Positions 8,622 to 18,334 of a stretch of 40,609 nt of DNA are shown piece by piece. Position numbers and translations under genes: made by a program. The notes beneath the pieces were generated by a model. The model saw nothing but the letters and a program-made list of their open reading frames with translations, was not told where the DNA came from and did no database searches. This DNA is from Candidatus Dojkabacteria bacterium. Its GTDB lineage: Bacteria; Patescibacteriota; Dojkabacteria; B142; OLB20. The stretch spans positions 1-40,609 of the forward strand of contig JAGQLL010000016.1 in NCBI GenBank assembly GCA_020429395.1. The letters are read 5' to 3'. Positions within the stretch are counted from its first letter, which is position 1, and each line of letters starts with the position of its first letter.

Positions 8622-8836
8622 TGGAAACAATAGGAGATAAAATTAGGAAATTAATCAAAGATAAGGAAATGACTCAGGAGGAGTTGGCTAGAAAGGCTGA
8701 TATACCCTACTCAACATTGATAAAAATTATTAGTGGCAATGTAGATAATCCTACAATAAGGACAATTCAGAAACTTGCAGTTGCCCTAGATGTATCCGTA
8801 GATGAATTATTAACGACAATTAGAACAAAAACATGA
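8618..8836 (+). CDS. Small XRE/Cro-type regulator, possible controller protein
   Basis: 72 residues, almost entirely one helix-turn-helix domain of the Cro/C1 type: IGDKIRKLIKDKEMTQEELARKADIPYSTLIKIISGNVDNPTIRTIQKLA spans it, with the Q-EELA turn and the N-P-T loop before the last helix. Its start overlaps the HNH stop (ATGA) and its stop overlaps the hsdR start (ATGA). Small XRE proteins embedded in restriction operons often act as controller (C) proteins that time nuclease expression; that role is inference. The palindrome at 7478-7491 is a candidate operator. Confidence 0.88.
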   Translation: MMETIGDKIRKLIKDKEMTQEELARKADIPYSTLIKIISGNVDNPTIRTIQKLAVALDVSVDELLTTIRTKT

Positions 8837-11646
8837 ATATCAGTGAAGCACAAACTAGGCAAGAGATAATTGATAAGCGATTATTAAAGTCAGGATGGAA
8901 TGTGAACAATCCATCTCAGGTCACATCCGAATTAGATATTTGGGTGGGGCTTCCAGAAGATATTTCTTCTGAGAATATTACTGAATTTAGTGGTCACCAA
9001 TTTGCAGATTATGTATTACTTGGGGATGATGGTAAACCAATGGCTGTGGTTGAGGCTAAGAAAACCTCAAAAGACGCAAGAATCGGGCAAGAACAGGCGA
9101 AGCAATACGCTGAAAATATCCAAAAGAATACTGGTGGTGATATGCCCTTTGTATTCTACACAAATGGTTATGATATCTATTTCTGGGATACACAAAAATA
9201 TCCACCGAGAAAAGTTTATGGTTTTCCCACTAAGCAGGATTTAGAAAGACTCTCCTTCTTACGAAAACATGAAAAACCATTATCCCACGAGTTAATTAAT
9301 CGTGAAATCTCAGGAAGGCCTTATCAAATTGAAGCTATTCGAAGTTTTTTTGAGTCAATTGAAAAAGGAAAAAGAAAAGCACTTTTTGTTATGGCAACAG
9401 GAACAGGTAAAACCAGAACATGCGTTTCGATGGTTGATGTATTGATGCGAACAAACAGAGTTCAGAAAGTCTTGTTTTTGGTTGATAGGATAGCTCTCAG
9501 AAATCAGGCTTTGGATGCCTTTAAAGAGTTTTTACCAAATGCTCCCTTTTATCCAAAAGTTGGAGAAAGAGAGATAGTACTTGATAGGCATGTCTATGCA
9601 ATGACATATCCAACAATTCTTAATATTATTCAGAATAAGGACTGTAAACTAAGTCCTTATTTTTTTGATCTTATTGTAGCGGATGAGAGTCATAGATCAA
9701 TTTACAATATATATAAAAATATATTCGATTATTTTGATTGTTTACAAATTGGGCTTACTGCAACCCCAAAAGATGTAGTTGAACATAATACATTTCATTT
9801 ATTTCAGTGTGAAGATGGATTACCAACTTATGCGTATTCATATGAGGAGGCAATAAATAACAATCCCCCCTACTTATCAGATTTTGAAGTATTTAAAATT
9901 AAAACTAAATTTCAGAAAGAAGGAATTAGGAAAAATAATATAACTCTTGGTGAGCAGAAAAAACTATTGGCAGACGGGCAAGAACCTGAGGAAATAAACT
10001 TTGAAGGAACTGATCTTGAAAAAAAAGTTACAAATAAAGGTACAAATGCCTTGATTGTTCAGGAGTTTATGGAGGAATGTATCAAGGATGATAGCGGAAC
10101 CTTACCTGGTAAAACTATTTTCTTTGCTATGACAATGAAACATGCACGAAGACTTGAAGATGTATTTAACAACTTATACCCAGAACATAAAGGTAATATT
10201 GCAAAAGTTATTGTTTCAGATGATCCGCGCGTTTATGGAAAAGGTGGATTATTAGATCAATTTATAAATTATGACTTTCCCAGGATAGCAATCAGTGTTG
10301 ATATGCTTGATACGGGGATTGATTGTAGGGAGCTTGTAAATCTTGTTTTTGCAAAACCAGTTTTTTCATATACAAAGTTTTGGCAAATGATTGGTAGAGG
10401 AACAAGACTTCTTGAACCCAAGAAGATGAAGCCGTGGTGTACTAAAAAAGACAAGTTCCTCATTATGGATTGTTGGGATAACTTCGATTATTTTCAAATG
10501 AACCCAAGAGGTAAAACCGAGAAGTTAACTAAACCTATTCCAGTAAAATTATTTGAAACTAGAATTGACAAATTAAACTATGCTAGAGAAATCGGAGAAG
10601 AATTACTAATAAATAAAATTGTCGAATTGATTAGGGGTGATATTGAGAAGCTTCCTGAAAATAATGTAGTTGTTCTCGAAGCTAAATCGAAGATTGAAAA
10701 GGTAAATGATGCTTTTTGGAAAAAGATCGACAACGATAAAATCTTATTCCTTCAAAAAGAAATAGCCCCGCTAATGCGAACACGAACAGGTGAAGATTTT
10801 AAGGCAATGAGCTTTGAATTAAAAATTCTAAAATATTCTATTTTGAAATTAGCAAACAATCCCGAATTTGATAAGAAAAAAGAAACGCTTGAAGAAGCCA
10901 TTATTGAAATGGTTGATGATTTACCATTAACTATTGAAAAGGTTGCCCGTCATGCCGACATTATTGGTGATGTATTGCGCTACAATTATTTACAAAAAGC
11001 CGATGAGGATGCTCTTGATAGGCTTATTGATGAGGTAGCCCCTTTAATGAAATATAGAGAGGAAGGCATTAAACCAGATCAAACAGTACTAGATCTTAAA
11101 GATGCTACTATTGAAAAGCAATATATTAAATTTGGCCCTTCTCACGAAAGGTTAACAATACAGAAATATCGAGAAAAGGTTGAAGCTTTAATTAAAAAAC
11201 TTGAAGAAGAAAATGAAACTTTAAAAAAGATTAAGCTCGGTGAGCAAGTTACCGGAGAAGAAATCGAAGAACTGTCGGATAAATTAGGTGAATACGAACC
11301 ATACCCGACAGAAGAGAATCTTCAAAAAGCTTATGACGCTAGGAAGGTACAGTTTCTAGATTTGATTAAATATATTATGGGTATTGGCAGTTTGGTTACT
11401 TTCTCGGATAAGGTTAGCGAAGCTTTTGCAGAATTTATTGCCGAACACAACAACATGAATGTTAAACAAATTCAATTTTTGCAAACATTACAGAACTACA
11501 TAATCGAAAATGGAACTCTTGAAAAGAAGGATTTAGTAAAAGAGCCATTTACAAAAATACATGAGAATGGAATTTTGGGGTTGTTCCACCCAAAACTTCG
11601 CGAAGAAATCTTATCTCTAACACAAGGATTATTAAACTATGCTTAA
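8833..11646 (+). CDS. hsdR: Type I restriction enzyme R subunit (EcoEI-like)
   Basis: 937 residues, full length. The N-terminal nuclease domain shows the PD-(D/E)XK residues D59 and E74-A-K76. The superfamily 2 helicase/translocase follows with ATGTGKT (188-194), DESH (284-287), a TATP motif and the late motif IGRGTR. The C-terminal third is helical with charged coils, as in EcoEI-type HsdR, and contacts the methylase core. HsdR translocates DNA and cuts it far from unmethylated sites. Its first codon overlaps the XRE stop and its end overlaps hsdM by 8 bp, giving translational coupling. All catalytic motifs are intact. Confidence 0.95.
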   Translation: MNISEAQTRQEIIDKRLLKSGWNVNNPSQVTSELDIWVGLPEDISSENITEFSGHQFADYVLLGDDGKPMAVVEAKKTSKDARIGQEQAKQYAENIQKNTGGDMPFVFYTNGYDIYFWDTQKYPPRKVYGFPTKQDLERLSFLRKHEKPLSHELINREISGRPYQIEAIRSFFESIEKGKRKALFVMATGTGKTRTCVSMVDVLMRTNRVQKVLFLVDRIALRNQALDAFKEFLPNAPFYPKVGEREIVLDRHVYAMTYPTILNIIQNKDCKLSPYFFDLIVADESHRSIYNIYKNIFDYFDCLQIGLTATPKDVVEHNTFHLFQCEDGLPTYAYSYEEAINNNPPYLSDFEVFKIKTKFQKEGIRKNNITLGEQKKLLADGQEPEEINFEGTDLEKKVTNKGTNALIVQEFMEECIKDDSGTLPGKTIFFAMTMKHARRLEDVFNNLYPEHKGNIAKVIVSDDPRVYGKGGLLDQFINYDFPRIAISVDMLDTGIDCRELVNLVFAKPVFSYTKFWQMIGRGTRLLEPKKMKPWCTKKDKFLIMDCWDNFDYFQMNPRGKTEKLTKPIPVKLFETRIDKLNYAREIGEELLINKIVELIRGDIEKLPENNVVVLEAKSKIEKVNDAFWKKIDNDKILFLQKEIAPLMRTRTGEDFKAMSFELKILKYSILKLANNPEFDKKKETLEEAIIEMVDDLPLTIEKVARHADIIGDVLRYNYLQKADEDALDRLIDEVAPLMKYREEGIKPDQTVLDLKDATIEKQYIKFGPSHERLTIQKYREKVEALIKKLEEENETLKKIKLGEQVTGEEIEELSDKLGEYEPYPTEENLQKAYDARKVQFLDLIKYIMGIGSLVTFSDKVSEAFAEFIAEHNNMNVKQIQFLQTLQNYIIENGTLEKKDLVKEPFTKIHENGILGLFHPKLREEILSLTQGLLNYA

Positions 11647-13156
11647 TACAACAATAAAATCACAAGTAGGGAGATTATGGGATAAGTTTTGGTCAGGAGG
11701 TATTAGTAATCCCCTTTCTGCAATTGAACAGATTTCCTACCTATTATTTATGAAACGCCTTGACGAATTAGATAAAAAGAAACAGCTTGATTCTGAATTT
11801 ACAGGAGAAGGCTACATGTCAATATTTGCTGGTGAAAACGAACAAATGAAATGGAGTTTTTTCAAACAGAGGGAAGGTGGAGAAATGCTCACCCATGTTC
11901 AGACTAAAGTTTTCCCATTTTTAAAGACTCTGGGTGCAGAAGGAAGTTCTTTCGCAAAACACATGAGTAATGCTGTCTTTATTATTTCTAAACCTTCCCT
12001 ACTTGTTGAAGCAGTAGGAATTATTGATGAAATATTTAATGAAATTTCAAAGCAAGAATCAGAGGGCCAAGGTTTTCAAGATACTCAGGGTGATTTGTAT
12101 GAATATTTGTTATCTGAAATAACAAGTGCTGGTAAACTCGGTCAATTCAGGACTCCAAGACACATTATTCAACTTATTTGCGAACTTGTAGATCCTAAAC
12201 TAGGTGACACAATCTGTGATCCTGCATGTGGTACAGGAGGTTTTTTGCTTGGTGCTTATCAACACATACTAACCGCTTTCACAAGCAAAGAACATCTTCA
12301 AATGGATGAAAATGGTTTAACAAGAGGTACACTTGGAGATAAGTTAACAGATGATAGGCAATGGACACTACTAAAAGAGAAGACTTTCTACGGATACGAT
12401 ATGGATGAAACCATGGTAAGAATTGGCTTAATGAATCTAATGATGCATGGATTAACCAATCCTAATATCTCCCAGAAAGATACACTCTCGAAAAAATATG
12501 ATGAGGACAATACTTTCGATGTCGTAATGGCGAACCCTCCCTTCAAAGGTAGTATTGATAAGGGGGATATTAATGAATCACTGTCTTTACCTACAACTAA
12601 AACTGAACTATTATTCATAAACAGAATTATCAAATCATTAAAGGTAGGAGGTAGAGCTGGGGTAATTGTTCCTGATGGTGTCTTGTTTGGTTCAAGTAAT
12701 GCTCACAAAATGGCTCGTAAAATGCTACTTAATGATTGCGAACTACAAGGAGTCATCTCAATGCCAAGTGGTGTCTTTAAGCCTTATGCAGGTGTTAGTA
12801 CGGCGATATTGGTGTTTGTTAAAGGTGGGGAAACCGAAAAAGTTTGGTTTTACGATATGAAATCTGATGGTTATAGCTTGGACGATAAAAGGACAAAATT
12901 AAAAGATAGTGATTTACCCGATATCGTTACGAGATGGCAAACAAGAAAAGATCAAACAGAAAATAATCGTAAAAGCCAATTCTTCTATGTAGAGAAGCAA
13001 TTGATTGAAGATAATAATTTTGACTTGAGTATCAATCGCTATAAAGAAATGGAATATGAAGAGGTGAAATACGAGGATCCCAAGGTAATTATAGAAAAAA
13101 TTGAAACTTTGGAACAAGAAATAGTTGCTGGACTTAGTGATTTAAAGAATTTGTAG
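11639..13156 (+). CDS. hsdM: Type I restriction-modification methyltransferase subunit
   Basis: 505 residues. An HsdM N-terminal helical domain (to about residue 135) is followed by an N6-adenine methyltransferase. SAM-binding motif I is DPACGTGG (194-201) and catalytic motif IV is NPPF (299-302). GQFRTPRHI just before motif I is the typical HsdM lead-in. It methylates adenine at the site read by HsdS, and in the R2M2S complex it also licenses restriction. It overlaps hsdR by 8 bp and ends 2 bp before hsdS. All key residues are present, so the modification arm looks active. Confidence 0.96.
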   Translation: MLNTTIKSQVGRLWDKFWSGGISNPLSAIEQISYLLFMKRLDELDKKKQLDSEFTGEGYMSIFAGENEQMKWSFFKQREGGEMLTHVQTKVFPFLKTLGAEGSSFAKHMSNAVFIISKPSLLVEAVGIIDEIFNEISKQESEGQGFQDTQGDLYEYLLSEITSAGKLGQFRTPRHIIQLICELVDPKLGDTICDPACGTGGFLLGAYQHILTAFTSKEHLQMDENGLTRGTLGDKLTDDRQWTLLKEKTFYGYDMDETMVRIGLMNLMMHGLTNPNISQKDTLSKKYDEDNTFDVVMANPPFKGSIDKGDINESLSLPTTKTELLFINRIIKSLKVGGRAGVIVPDGVLFGSSNAHKMARKMLLNDCELQGVISMPSGVFKPYAGVSTAILVFVKGGETEKVWFYDMKSDGYSLDDKRTKLKDSDLPDIVTRWQTRKDQTENNRKSQFFYVEKQLIEDNNFDLSINRYKEMEYEEVKYEDPKVIIEKIETLEQEIVAGLSDLKNL

Positions 13157-13158
13157 TT

Positions 13159-14298
13159 ATGAAATCAGTATCAATAACGGAAGCGGTCAAAATAAACAAC
13201 CAACATGTTAAACCTTTTGACGGAGAAAAGGATTATATGGCAACTGGAGGACTTATAGGGACGGAAATAAATACTGAAAAAGTAACATATAAAACAAAGC
13301 CGAGCCGAGCTGACCTCTTGGTTTGCAAAAATCAGTTAATAGTTGCACGAATGAAGGGAACAGTTAAGGTTCTGTTAATTGATGAAAGTAATTGTAATTT
13401 GATCGTCTCCACAGGATTTCTGGTTTTAGATGTCCAAGATGGCTGGCATCCAGGTTTTTTATATCATTTTTTCGTGTCAAAATATTTTCAAGATCAAAAA
13501 GATAAGCTTTCTATTGGAGCTACACAAAAAGCTATTAATAATGAGAAGTTTAAAGAAATTCTTATTCCAGAATTATCATACGAAGAACAAAAACGTATTG
13601 TTTCAATCTTGGATAAAGCAAATAAATTAATTGAGAAAAGAAAGGAAGCAATTGAATTACTTGATGAATATTTAAAATCGGTGTTTTTAGATATGTTTGG
13701 TGATCCTGTAACAAATCCAAGAAAATTTAAAATTGAGAAATTAGAGAATATGATTAATTTTATGACAAGCGGATCGAGGGGCTGGGCTAAATATTATTCT
13801 GAAAAGGGTGACATTTTTTTACGAATTCAAAATGTGGGTAAAAACTTGTTAATTAGCAGTGAATTAAACTACGTAAATCCTCCAGAGAATTCTGAAAGCA
13901 AAAGAACCAGAGTTATGAAAGGTGACGTTCTAATTAGCATTACTGCAGATCTAGGAAGAACTGCCGTTATAAATGATAAATTCGTTGGTTCGTTTATTAG
14001 TCAACATTTGGCACTTTTGAGATTAAAGAAAGATTACTTACCTGAATATGTATCCGAATTCTTAGCTTCAACGGGAGGTAAAAAGCAGATTGAAAAACTT
14101 AATAAAGGTGGCACAAAGGCTGGACTGAATTTTAATGACATTCGATCACTACAAGTTCCGGTTCCACCAATAGAATATCAAAACAAGTATCTTCATCTAA
14201 GAGAAAAAGTAATGTTATTAAAGGATTCGATGTATGCTCAAGAAAGAAAACTCGAATTACAATACTTTTCGATAATGAATAAAGAATTTAATAGATAA
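13159..14298 (+). CDS. hsdS: Type I restriction specificity subunit
   Basis: 379 residues with two target-recognition domains (about 1-138 and 178-330), each followed by a helical spacer. The central conserved helix runs from EEQKRIVSILDKANKLIEK to LLDEYLKSVFLDMFGDP and the distal one closes the protein. The SIGATQKAINNEKFKEILIP segment in TRD1 and GGTKAGLNFNDIRSLQVPVPP in TRD2 are the matching domain ends. The two domains define a bipartite target, which cannot be predicted. No frameshift or inverted second hsdS was seen nearby, so phase variation is not indicated here. Confidence 0.94.
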   Translation: MKSVSITEAVKINNQHVKPFDGEKDYMATGGLIGTEINTEKVTYKTKPSRADLLVCKNQLIVARMKGTVKVLLIDESNCNLIVSTGFLVLDVQDGWHPGFLYHFFVSKYFQDQKDKLSIGATQKAINNEKFKEILIPELSYEEQKRIVSILDKANKLIEKRKEAIELLDEYLKSVFLDMFGDPVTNPRKFKIEKLENMINFMTSGSRGWAKYYSEKGDIFLRIQNVGKNLLISSELNYVNPPENSESKRTRVMKGDVLISITADLGRTAVINDKFVGSFISQHLALLRLKKDYLPEYVSEFLASTGGKKQIEKLNKGGTKAGLNFNDIRSLQVPVPPIEYQNKYLHLREKVMLLKDSMYAQERKLELQYFSIMNKEFNR

Positions 14299-14408
14299 GT
14301 CAAAAAGTAAAACCTTATAAAGATACAAAAAGGATAAACAGAGTTATGTATTTCAACAATAAATGAATAAGTGCTTTAATAATTAGTTTGGATTTATAAT
14401 TTTAATAA

Positions 14409-15032
14409 ATGAAATACGAAAGAAATAAAGCTTTAATTATTGAACAAGTTATAAATATTGCCAGAATTGATAGTAGTAAATCTTTTTTGAAGATATTTAT
14501 TGACTCAAGCAGTCTTAAAGACATAGATCCGGACGATATACTTGGGATTCTCAATCAATTCCAGAATGATGGAAAACTGAAAATTGGTAAAACTTTCTTT
14601 GGTAATCAACTCAATATCAAAGGACCTTGGGATTTAATTAAGGAGCAAAGGCATTACATTGAGGTAGGAAGAATCGAAATCGAATACTTTGAAGAAGAAT
14701 TTCTAAAGCTTAGTCACTTAATTGGAGATGCATCACAAAGTACTGGTGATAAAGAGTTTTTTATCCTTTATACAAGTGATAGAAGAATTCTACTGAATGG
14801 GAAAATTGAAATAGCTCAACCAGACTTCAATAGTGAAAATGATTTAGTATTTAAATATCTATATGAAAGATCCGGTAGAGAAATTCCCCTCTCTGAGCTT
14901 AAAAGCAAAATACATATGAGAAAGCCTATCGACAAAGTCCTAACTAATCTAGGCTTTGTTAAAGGTTTACGAAGTGCTTTCTTTGATGTCAATAAAACCA
15001 CTATAAAATTTAAAAAGAAGGTTGTTTTATAA
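14409..15032 (+). CDS. Unknown protein with probable C-terminal winged helix
   Basis: 207 residues, no membrane segment. I do not recognise the family. The C-terminal part (about 140-207) has FILYTSDRRILLNGKIEIAQ followed by a helix-rich stretch and a strand-pair end (SAFFDVNKTTIKFKK), a pattern like the winged-helix-type small proteins common in Patescibacteria genomes; this is a weak resemblance. The N-terminal half is helical and charged. It lies 110 bp after hsdS and 88 bp before the ParB-methyltransferase gene, at the join between the restriction and the phage-like modules, with no overlaps to either. Confidence 0.6.
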   Translation: MKYERNKALIIEQVINIARIDSSKSFLKIFIDSSSLKDIDPDDILGILNQFQNDGKLKIGKTFFGNQLNIKGPWDLIKEQRHYIEVGRIEIEYFEEEFLKLSHLIGDASQSTGDKEFFILYTSDRRILLNGKIEIAQPDFNSENDLVFKYLYERSGREIPLSELKSKIHMRKPIDKVLTNLGFVKGLRSAFFDVNKTTIKFKKKVVL

Positions 15033-15120
15033 CACCTTTCATCTCCTTTCACATCCTTTACAACGACTATAAATACGTAGACATATATTCTGTATGTATA
15101 TATTTATTAATTTATAGAAA

Positions 15121-16449
15121 ATGAAGGATAAACTCCAAACAGTCTATGTCAAAATATCAGACCTTAAATCAGCCGACTATAACCCACGCAAATGGGACGA
15201 GAAACAATTAAAGGACCTCAAAACTAGTATAAAAAAGTTCGGAATTGTTGATCCTGCAATTGTTAACTCCGCAGAAAATCGCAAGAACATAGTAATTGGA
15301 GGCCATATGCGCATCGAAGCAGCTAAAGCTTTGGGTATTAAAGAAATGCCTATTGTGTATCTTGATATTCCTGAGTTGGAGAAAGAAAAAGAGTTAAACC
15401 TTAGGTTAAACAAAAATCAAGGCGAATTTGACTTCACCCTTCTTACTAATTTTGCCGAAGAGTTCCTCTCTGATATTGGTTTCAATTCAGAGGAATTAGA
15501 TCTTATCTTTGATATGGAAATTGATAATCCCGAAATATTTGATCTTAAAAAAGAGCTTGATAAGCTAGATATCAAGAAAGTAGAGATTCAAAAAGGAGAT
15601 ATCTGGAGGTTAGGAAATAATAGATTAATGTGTGGTGATTCTACAATTAATAGAGATGTTATGAAGTTGATGGATGGAGAAAAAGCAGATATGTGCTTTA
15701 CAGACCCACCCTACCTTTTAGACTATCTCAAAGGGAAAAAGAAACATGGCAAACCTGTTGAAGGTTTTGGTGCCAAACGTAATAGGAAGTATTTAGAAAC
15801 AGATGTTTTACCAGATAACTTTACAGAAGAGTGGATGGGTAATATTGCCAAGATAGCTAAGGATAACTTTCATATCATCGTTTACGAAAACTGGAAGAAT
15901 ATTAGAACAATTTGGGGAGAAATGGAAAAGTATTGGAAAGTAAAAAATATGATAGTCTGGCATTTACCAAATCGTAATCAAGGATTCGCAGCGAAGTATA
16001 AATTTTTCTCTAAGCATGATATTGCAATGGTGGGTTCAAGTGAAGCAATTGAACAGCTGAATATAAAGAAGGAGGAAGATTTACTACAGAACGAATACGA
16101 GACAGCGATATTTGCTACTGCTGGTAAACCACATTGGGAAAGTTATAAAAAAGGCAAAAAGATACAGCCTACTGATTTTATTGAATATAAAGCATCCGAT
16201 GAAAAGAGTTCTGGGCAAGGGATAATTTTTGGCACTAAACCTACAGAGATCCTAATCCCCTACATCAAAGTTTTGACCAAACGTGATGATCTAATCATAG
16301 AACCTTTTGGAGGAAGTGGTTCGACATTAATCGCTGCAACTAAGATGAAAAGACGTTGTAACATAATGGAGAAATCTCCTGTTTATTCCGAAGTTATCAA
16401 GAAACGATGGGAAAAATATACTGGTGAGAAAGGAGTAAGAATATCATGA
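15121..16449 (+). CDS. ParB-domain DNA methyltransferase (phage-type)
   Basis: 442 residues. The N-terminal ParB/Srx-like domain (about 8-100) contains NPRKW, the VIGGHMRIEAAKALG box and LNLRLNKN. A class beta-type DNA methyltransferase follows, with catalytic motif IV DPPY (195-198) ahead of the SAM-binding motif EPFGGSGST near residue 395. This order marks the N4-cytosine/N6-adenine group. Such ParB-MTase fusions are usual in phages and mobile elements next to terminase genes, as here, where it overlaps the small terminase by 4 bp. It may protect the element's DNA from restriction or mark it for packaging; the target site is unknown. Confidence 0.9.
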   Translation: MKDKLQTVYVKISDLKSADYNPRKWDEKQLKDLKTSIKKFGIVDPAIVNSAENRKNIVIGGHMRIEAAKALGIKEMPIVYLDIPELEKEKELNLRLNKNQGEFDFTLLTNFAEEFLSDIGFNSEELDLIFDMEIDNPEIFDLKKELDKLDIKKVEIQKGDIWRLGNNRLMCGDSTINRDVMKLMDGEKADMCFTDPPYLLDYLKGKKKHGKPVEGFGAKRNRKYLETDVLPDNFTEEWMGNIAKIAKDNFHIIVYENWKNIRTIWGEMEKYWKVKNMIVWHLPNRNQGFAAKYKFFSKHDIAMVGSSEAIEQLNIKKEEDLLQNEYETAIFATAGKPHWESYKKGKKIQPTDFIEYKASDEKSSGQGIIFGTKPTEILIPYIKVLTKRDDLIIEPFGGSGSTLIAATKMKRRCNIMEKSPVYSEVIKKRWEKYTGEKGVRIS

Positions 16450-16853
16450 AAACAAATTATAAAAACGAACTAATTGAACAATTAAGAAAAACACCGATAA
16501 TAGAAGTCGCTTGTAAGAAAACTGGAATTGGTAGGGCTACATTCTATCGTTGGCGAAATAAGGATCCGAAATTTGCCGAAGAAACTGATTTGGCAATTCA
16601 AGAAGGCTCACAATTAGTTAATGATATGGCAGAAAGTCAATTGATCAATGCGATCAAAGATGGGAATTTAACGGGCATTATCTTTTGGCTAAAGAATCAC
16701 CATAGACAATATTCGCCTAAACTAGAGGTTACAACAAAAAATGTGGATTTACCTTTAACAGAAGATCAAAAAGAATTAATACGGAAGTCTTTATCCATGG
16801 CTTTTGCTAATGATTCGAGTATGCGTGAGGAGGTTCGAGATGACAGGAAATGA
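16446..16853 (+). CDS. Helix-turn-helix protein, probable small terminase subunit
   Basis: 135 residues. The N-terminal 45 residues form a helix-turn-helix (PIIEVACKKTGIGRATFYRW), followed by a helical oligomerisation-like part with EGSQLVNDMAESQLINAIKDGN and the IFWLKNHHR end. This arrangement is typical of small terminase-like proteins such as the phBC6A51 group. Small terminases recognise the DNA end to be packaged and hand it to the large subunit. It overlaps the methyltransferase by 4 bp and the large terminase start lies within its end, as in phage packaging operons. Confidence 0.8.
   Translation: MKTNYKNELIEQLRKTPIIEVACKKTGIGRATFYRWRNKDPKFAEETDLAIQEGSQLVNDMAESQLINAIKDGNLTGIIFWLKNHHRQYSPKLEVTTKNVDLPLTEDQKELIRKSLSMAFANDSSMREEVRDDRK
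16829..16842 (+). promoter_or_regulatory. Strong Shine-Dalgarno site fixing the large terminase start
   Basis: AGGAGG at 16829-16834 lies five bases before the ATG at 16840. The frame is open from 16804, but no ribosome site precedes that position, so 16840 is the start. A full AGGAGG is unusual in this window, where most genes lack a clear site; this could reflect the foreign origin of the terminase module. Confidence 0.75.
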
Positions 16854-18300
16854 AATCGAAGGTCTGATAACGCCTGATGTGATACTTAAAATTTTGTCAG
16901 ACCGTGTTGCTCGGATAGCTATCACAAGTCAAAGTCATTACTGGTTCTTTCACTTGTATTTCCATGAGCATGTAAAGTACCCCACAGCCCAATTTCAAAA
17001 GGAAATGTTTGTAATTACTGAAGATGACGATGTCAAAATGGCAATTATTGTGGCATTTCGTGGATCAGCAAAGTCAACAATTATGACTATGTCATTTCCA
17101 TTATGGGCTGTGTTAGGTAGACTTCAAAAGAAATGTGTTGTAATAATTTCGCAAACTCAGCAACAAGCAAGAACGCACTTTGCTAATCTTAAACGGGAAC
17201 TTGAGGCAAATGATCTACTGAGGGGTGATTTAGGTCCTTTCGAAGAAGCTTCAGATGAATGGGGATCGTATTCAATTGTGATCCCTAAGTTCAACGCACG
17301 ATTAGTAGCTGCTTCAAGCGAACAAAGCATAAGAGGTATTAGACATGGGTCACATCGCCCAGACCTAATTATTTGCGATGATGTGGAGGATATTACTTCG
17401 GTAAAAACTAAAGAAGCACGGGATCGAGCTTACACATGGCTCACAGGTGATATCTTCCCGCTTGGAGATAAGAATACTAAAACAATAATAATCGGGAACC
17501 TATTACATGAGGATTCATTATTAATGCGATTGCGAAAAAATATTGAATTGAGGAATATAGATGCGATTTATAAACAATATCCTCTCGTCTGTGAGGATAA
17601 TCGCATAATGTGGCCAGGTAAATTCACAAGCTTGGAAGAAATATTAACATTAGAAAAATCTATTGGAAATGATAAAGCATGGCAGAGAGAGTTTATGCTA
17701 AGAATTGTTCCAGAAGATGATCAATTAGTACTTCCAGAATGGATCACTTATTACGACGAACTTCCTAAAAGTACGAAAGATTACAGATACACAATAATGG
17801 CTATTGATTTAGCAATATCTACAAGTGCATCAGCCGATTTTACAGCTATCGTTACTGCTCATGTGTATGGGAATCTAGATACACTGAAGGTATACATTCT
17901 ACCTAATCCAGTCAACCGAAAAATGGATTACCCGACTACCCTAGCTGAAATTAAAGAATTATCTCGAATTAAGTATTTCGGTTACCATTTGCCCAAAGTT
18001 TTAATTGAAGAAGTTGGTTATCAAGCATCAATAATTCAGCAATTACATAAAGAGAATTTCAATGTTAAGGGATTCAAAGTACATGGAAGTGATAAGCGTG
18101 CTAGGCTTAATTCAGTCACCCCAATGATTAGATTTGCTCAAGTACTTTTCCCAAGAGATACTTGTAAAGAATTGGTTCATCAATTAGTATACTTCGGCAC
18201 TGAGAATCATGACGATTTAGTTGATGCTTTCTCAATGCTTCTATTGGAGGTGATCGCAAAAGATCAACCCCCTATAGTCTTTTATAAGGACCTATACTAG
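16840..18300 (+). CDS. Large terminase-like ATPase/nuclease
   Basis: 486 residues from the ATG with the AGGAGG site. The N-terminal packaging ATPase shows FRGSAKST (Walker A, about 74-80) and LIICDDVED (Walker B, about 176-182). The C-terminal RNase H-like nuclease shows AIDLAIS (D323), LIEEVGY and NHDDLVDAFSM near the end, so all three acidic clusters are present. In phages this motor cuts concatemers and pumps DNA into the capsid. No portal, capsid or tail gene follows; the next gene is a recombinase 34 bp away. It may belong to a reduced prophage, a satellite, or an element that reuses the motor for another purpose. Confidence 0.9.
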   Translation: MTGNEIEGLITPDVILKILSDRVARIAITSQSHYWFFHLYFHEHVKYPTAQFQKEMFVITEDDDVKMAIIVAFRGSAKSTIMTMSFPLWAVLGRLQKKCVVIISQTQQQARTHFANLKRELEANDLLRGDLGPFEEASDEWGSYSIVIPKFNARLVAASSEQSIRGIRHGSHRPDLIICDDVEDITSVKTKEARDRAYTWLTGDIFPLGDKNTKTIIIGNLLHEDSLLMRLRKNIELRNIDAIYKQYPLVCEDNRIMWPGKFTSLEEILTLEKSIGNDKAWQREFMLRIVPEDDQLVLPEWITYYDELPKSTKDYRYTIMAIDLAISTSASADFTAIVTAHVYGNLDTLKVYILPNPVNRKMDYPTTLAEIKELSRIKYFGYHLPKVLIEEVGYQASIIQQLHKENFNVKGFKVHGSDKRARLNSVTPMIRFAQVLFPRDTCKELVHQLVYFGTENHDDLVDAFSMLLLEVIAKDQPPIVFYKDLY

Positions 18301-18334
18301 ACTTCTTGAGAAGGTCGCGGTATCGTCCTTGTAG

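Noticed and set aside
18301-18334. Imperfect inverted repeat (GACTTCT/AGAAGGTC) before the recombinase as attP
   Set aside because: Serine integrase att sites often adjoin the gene, but no second copy of this sequence was found, so it cannot be supported.
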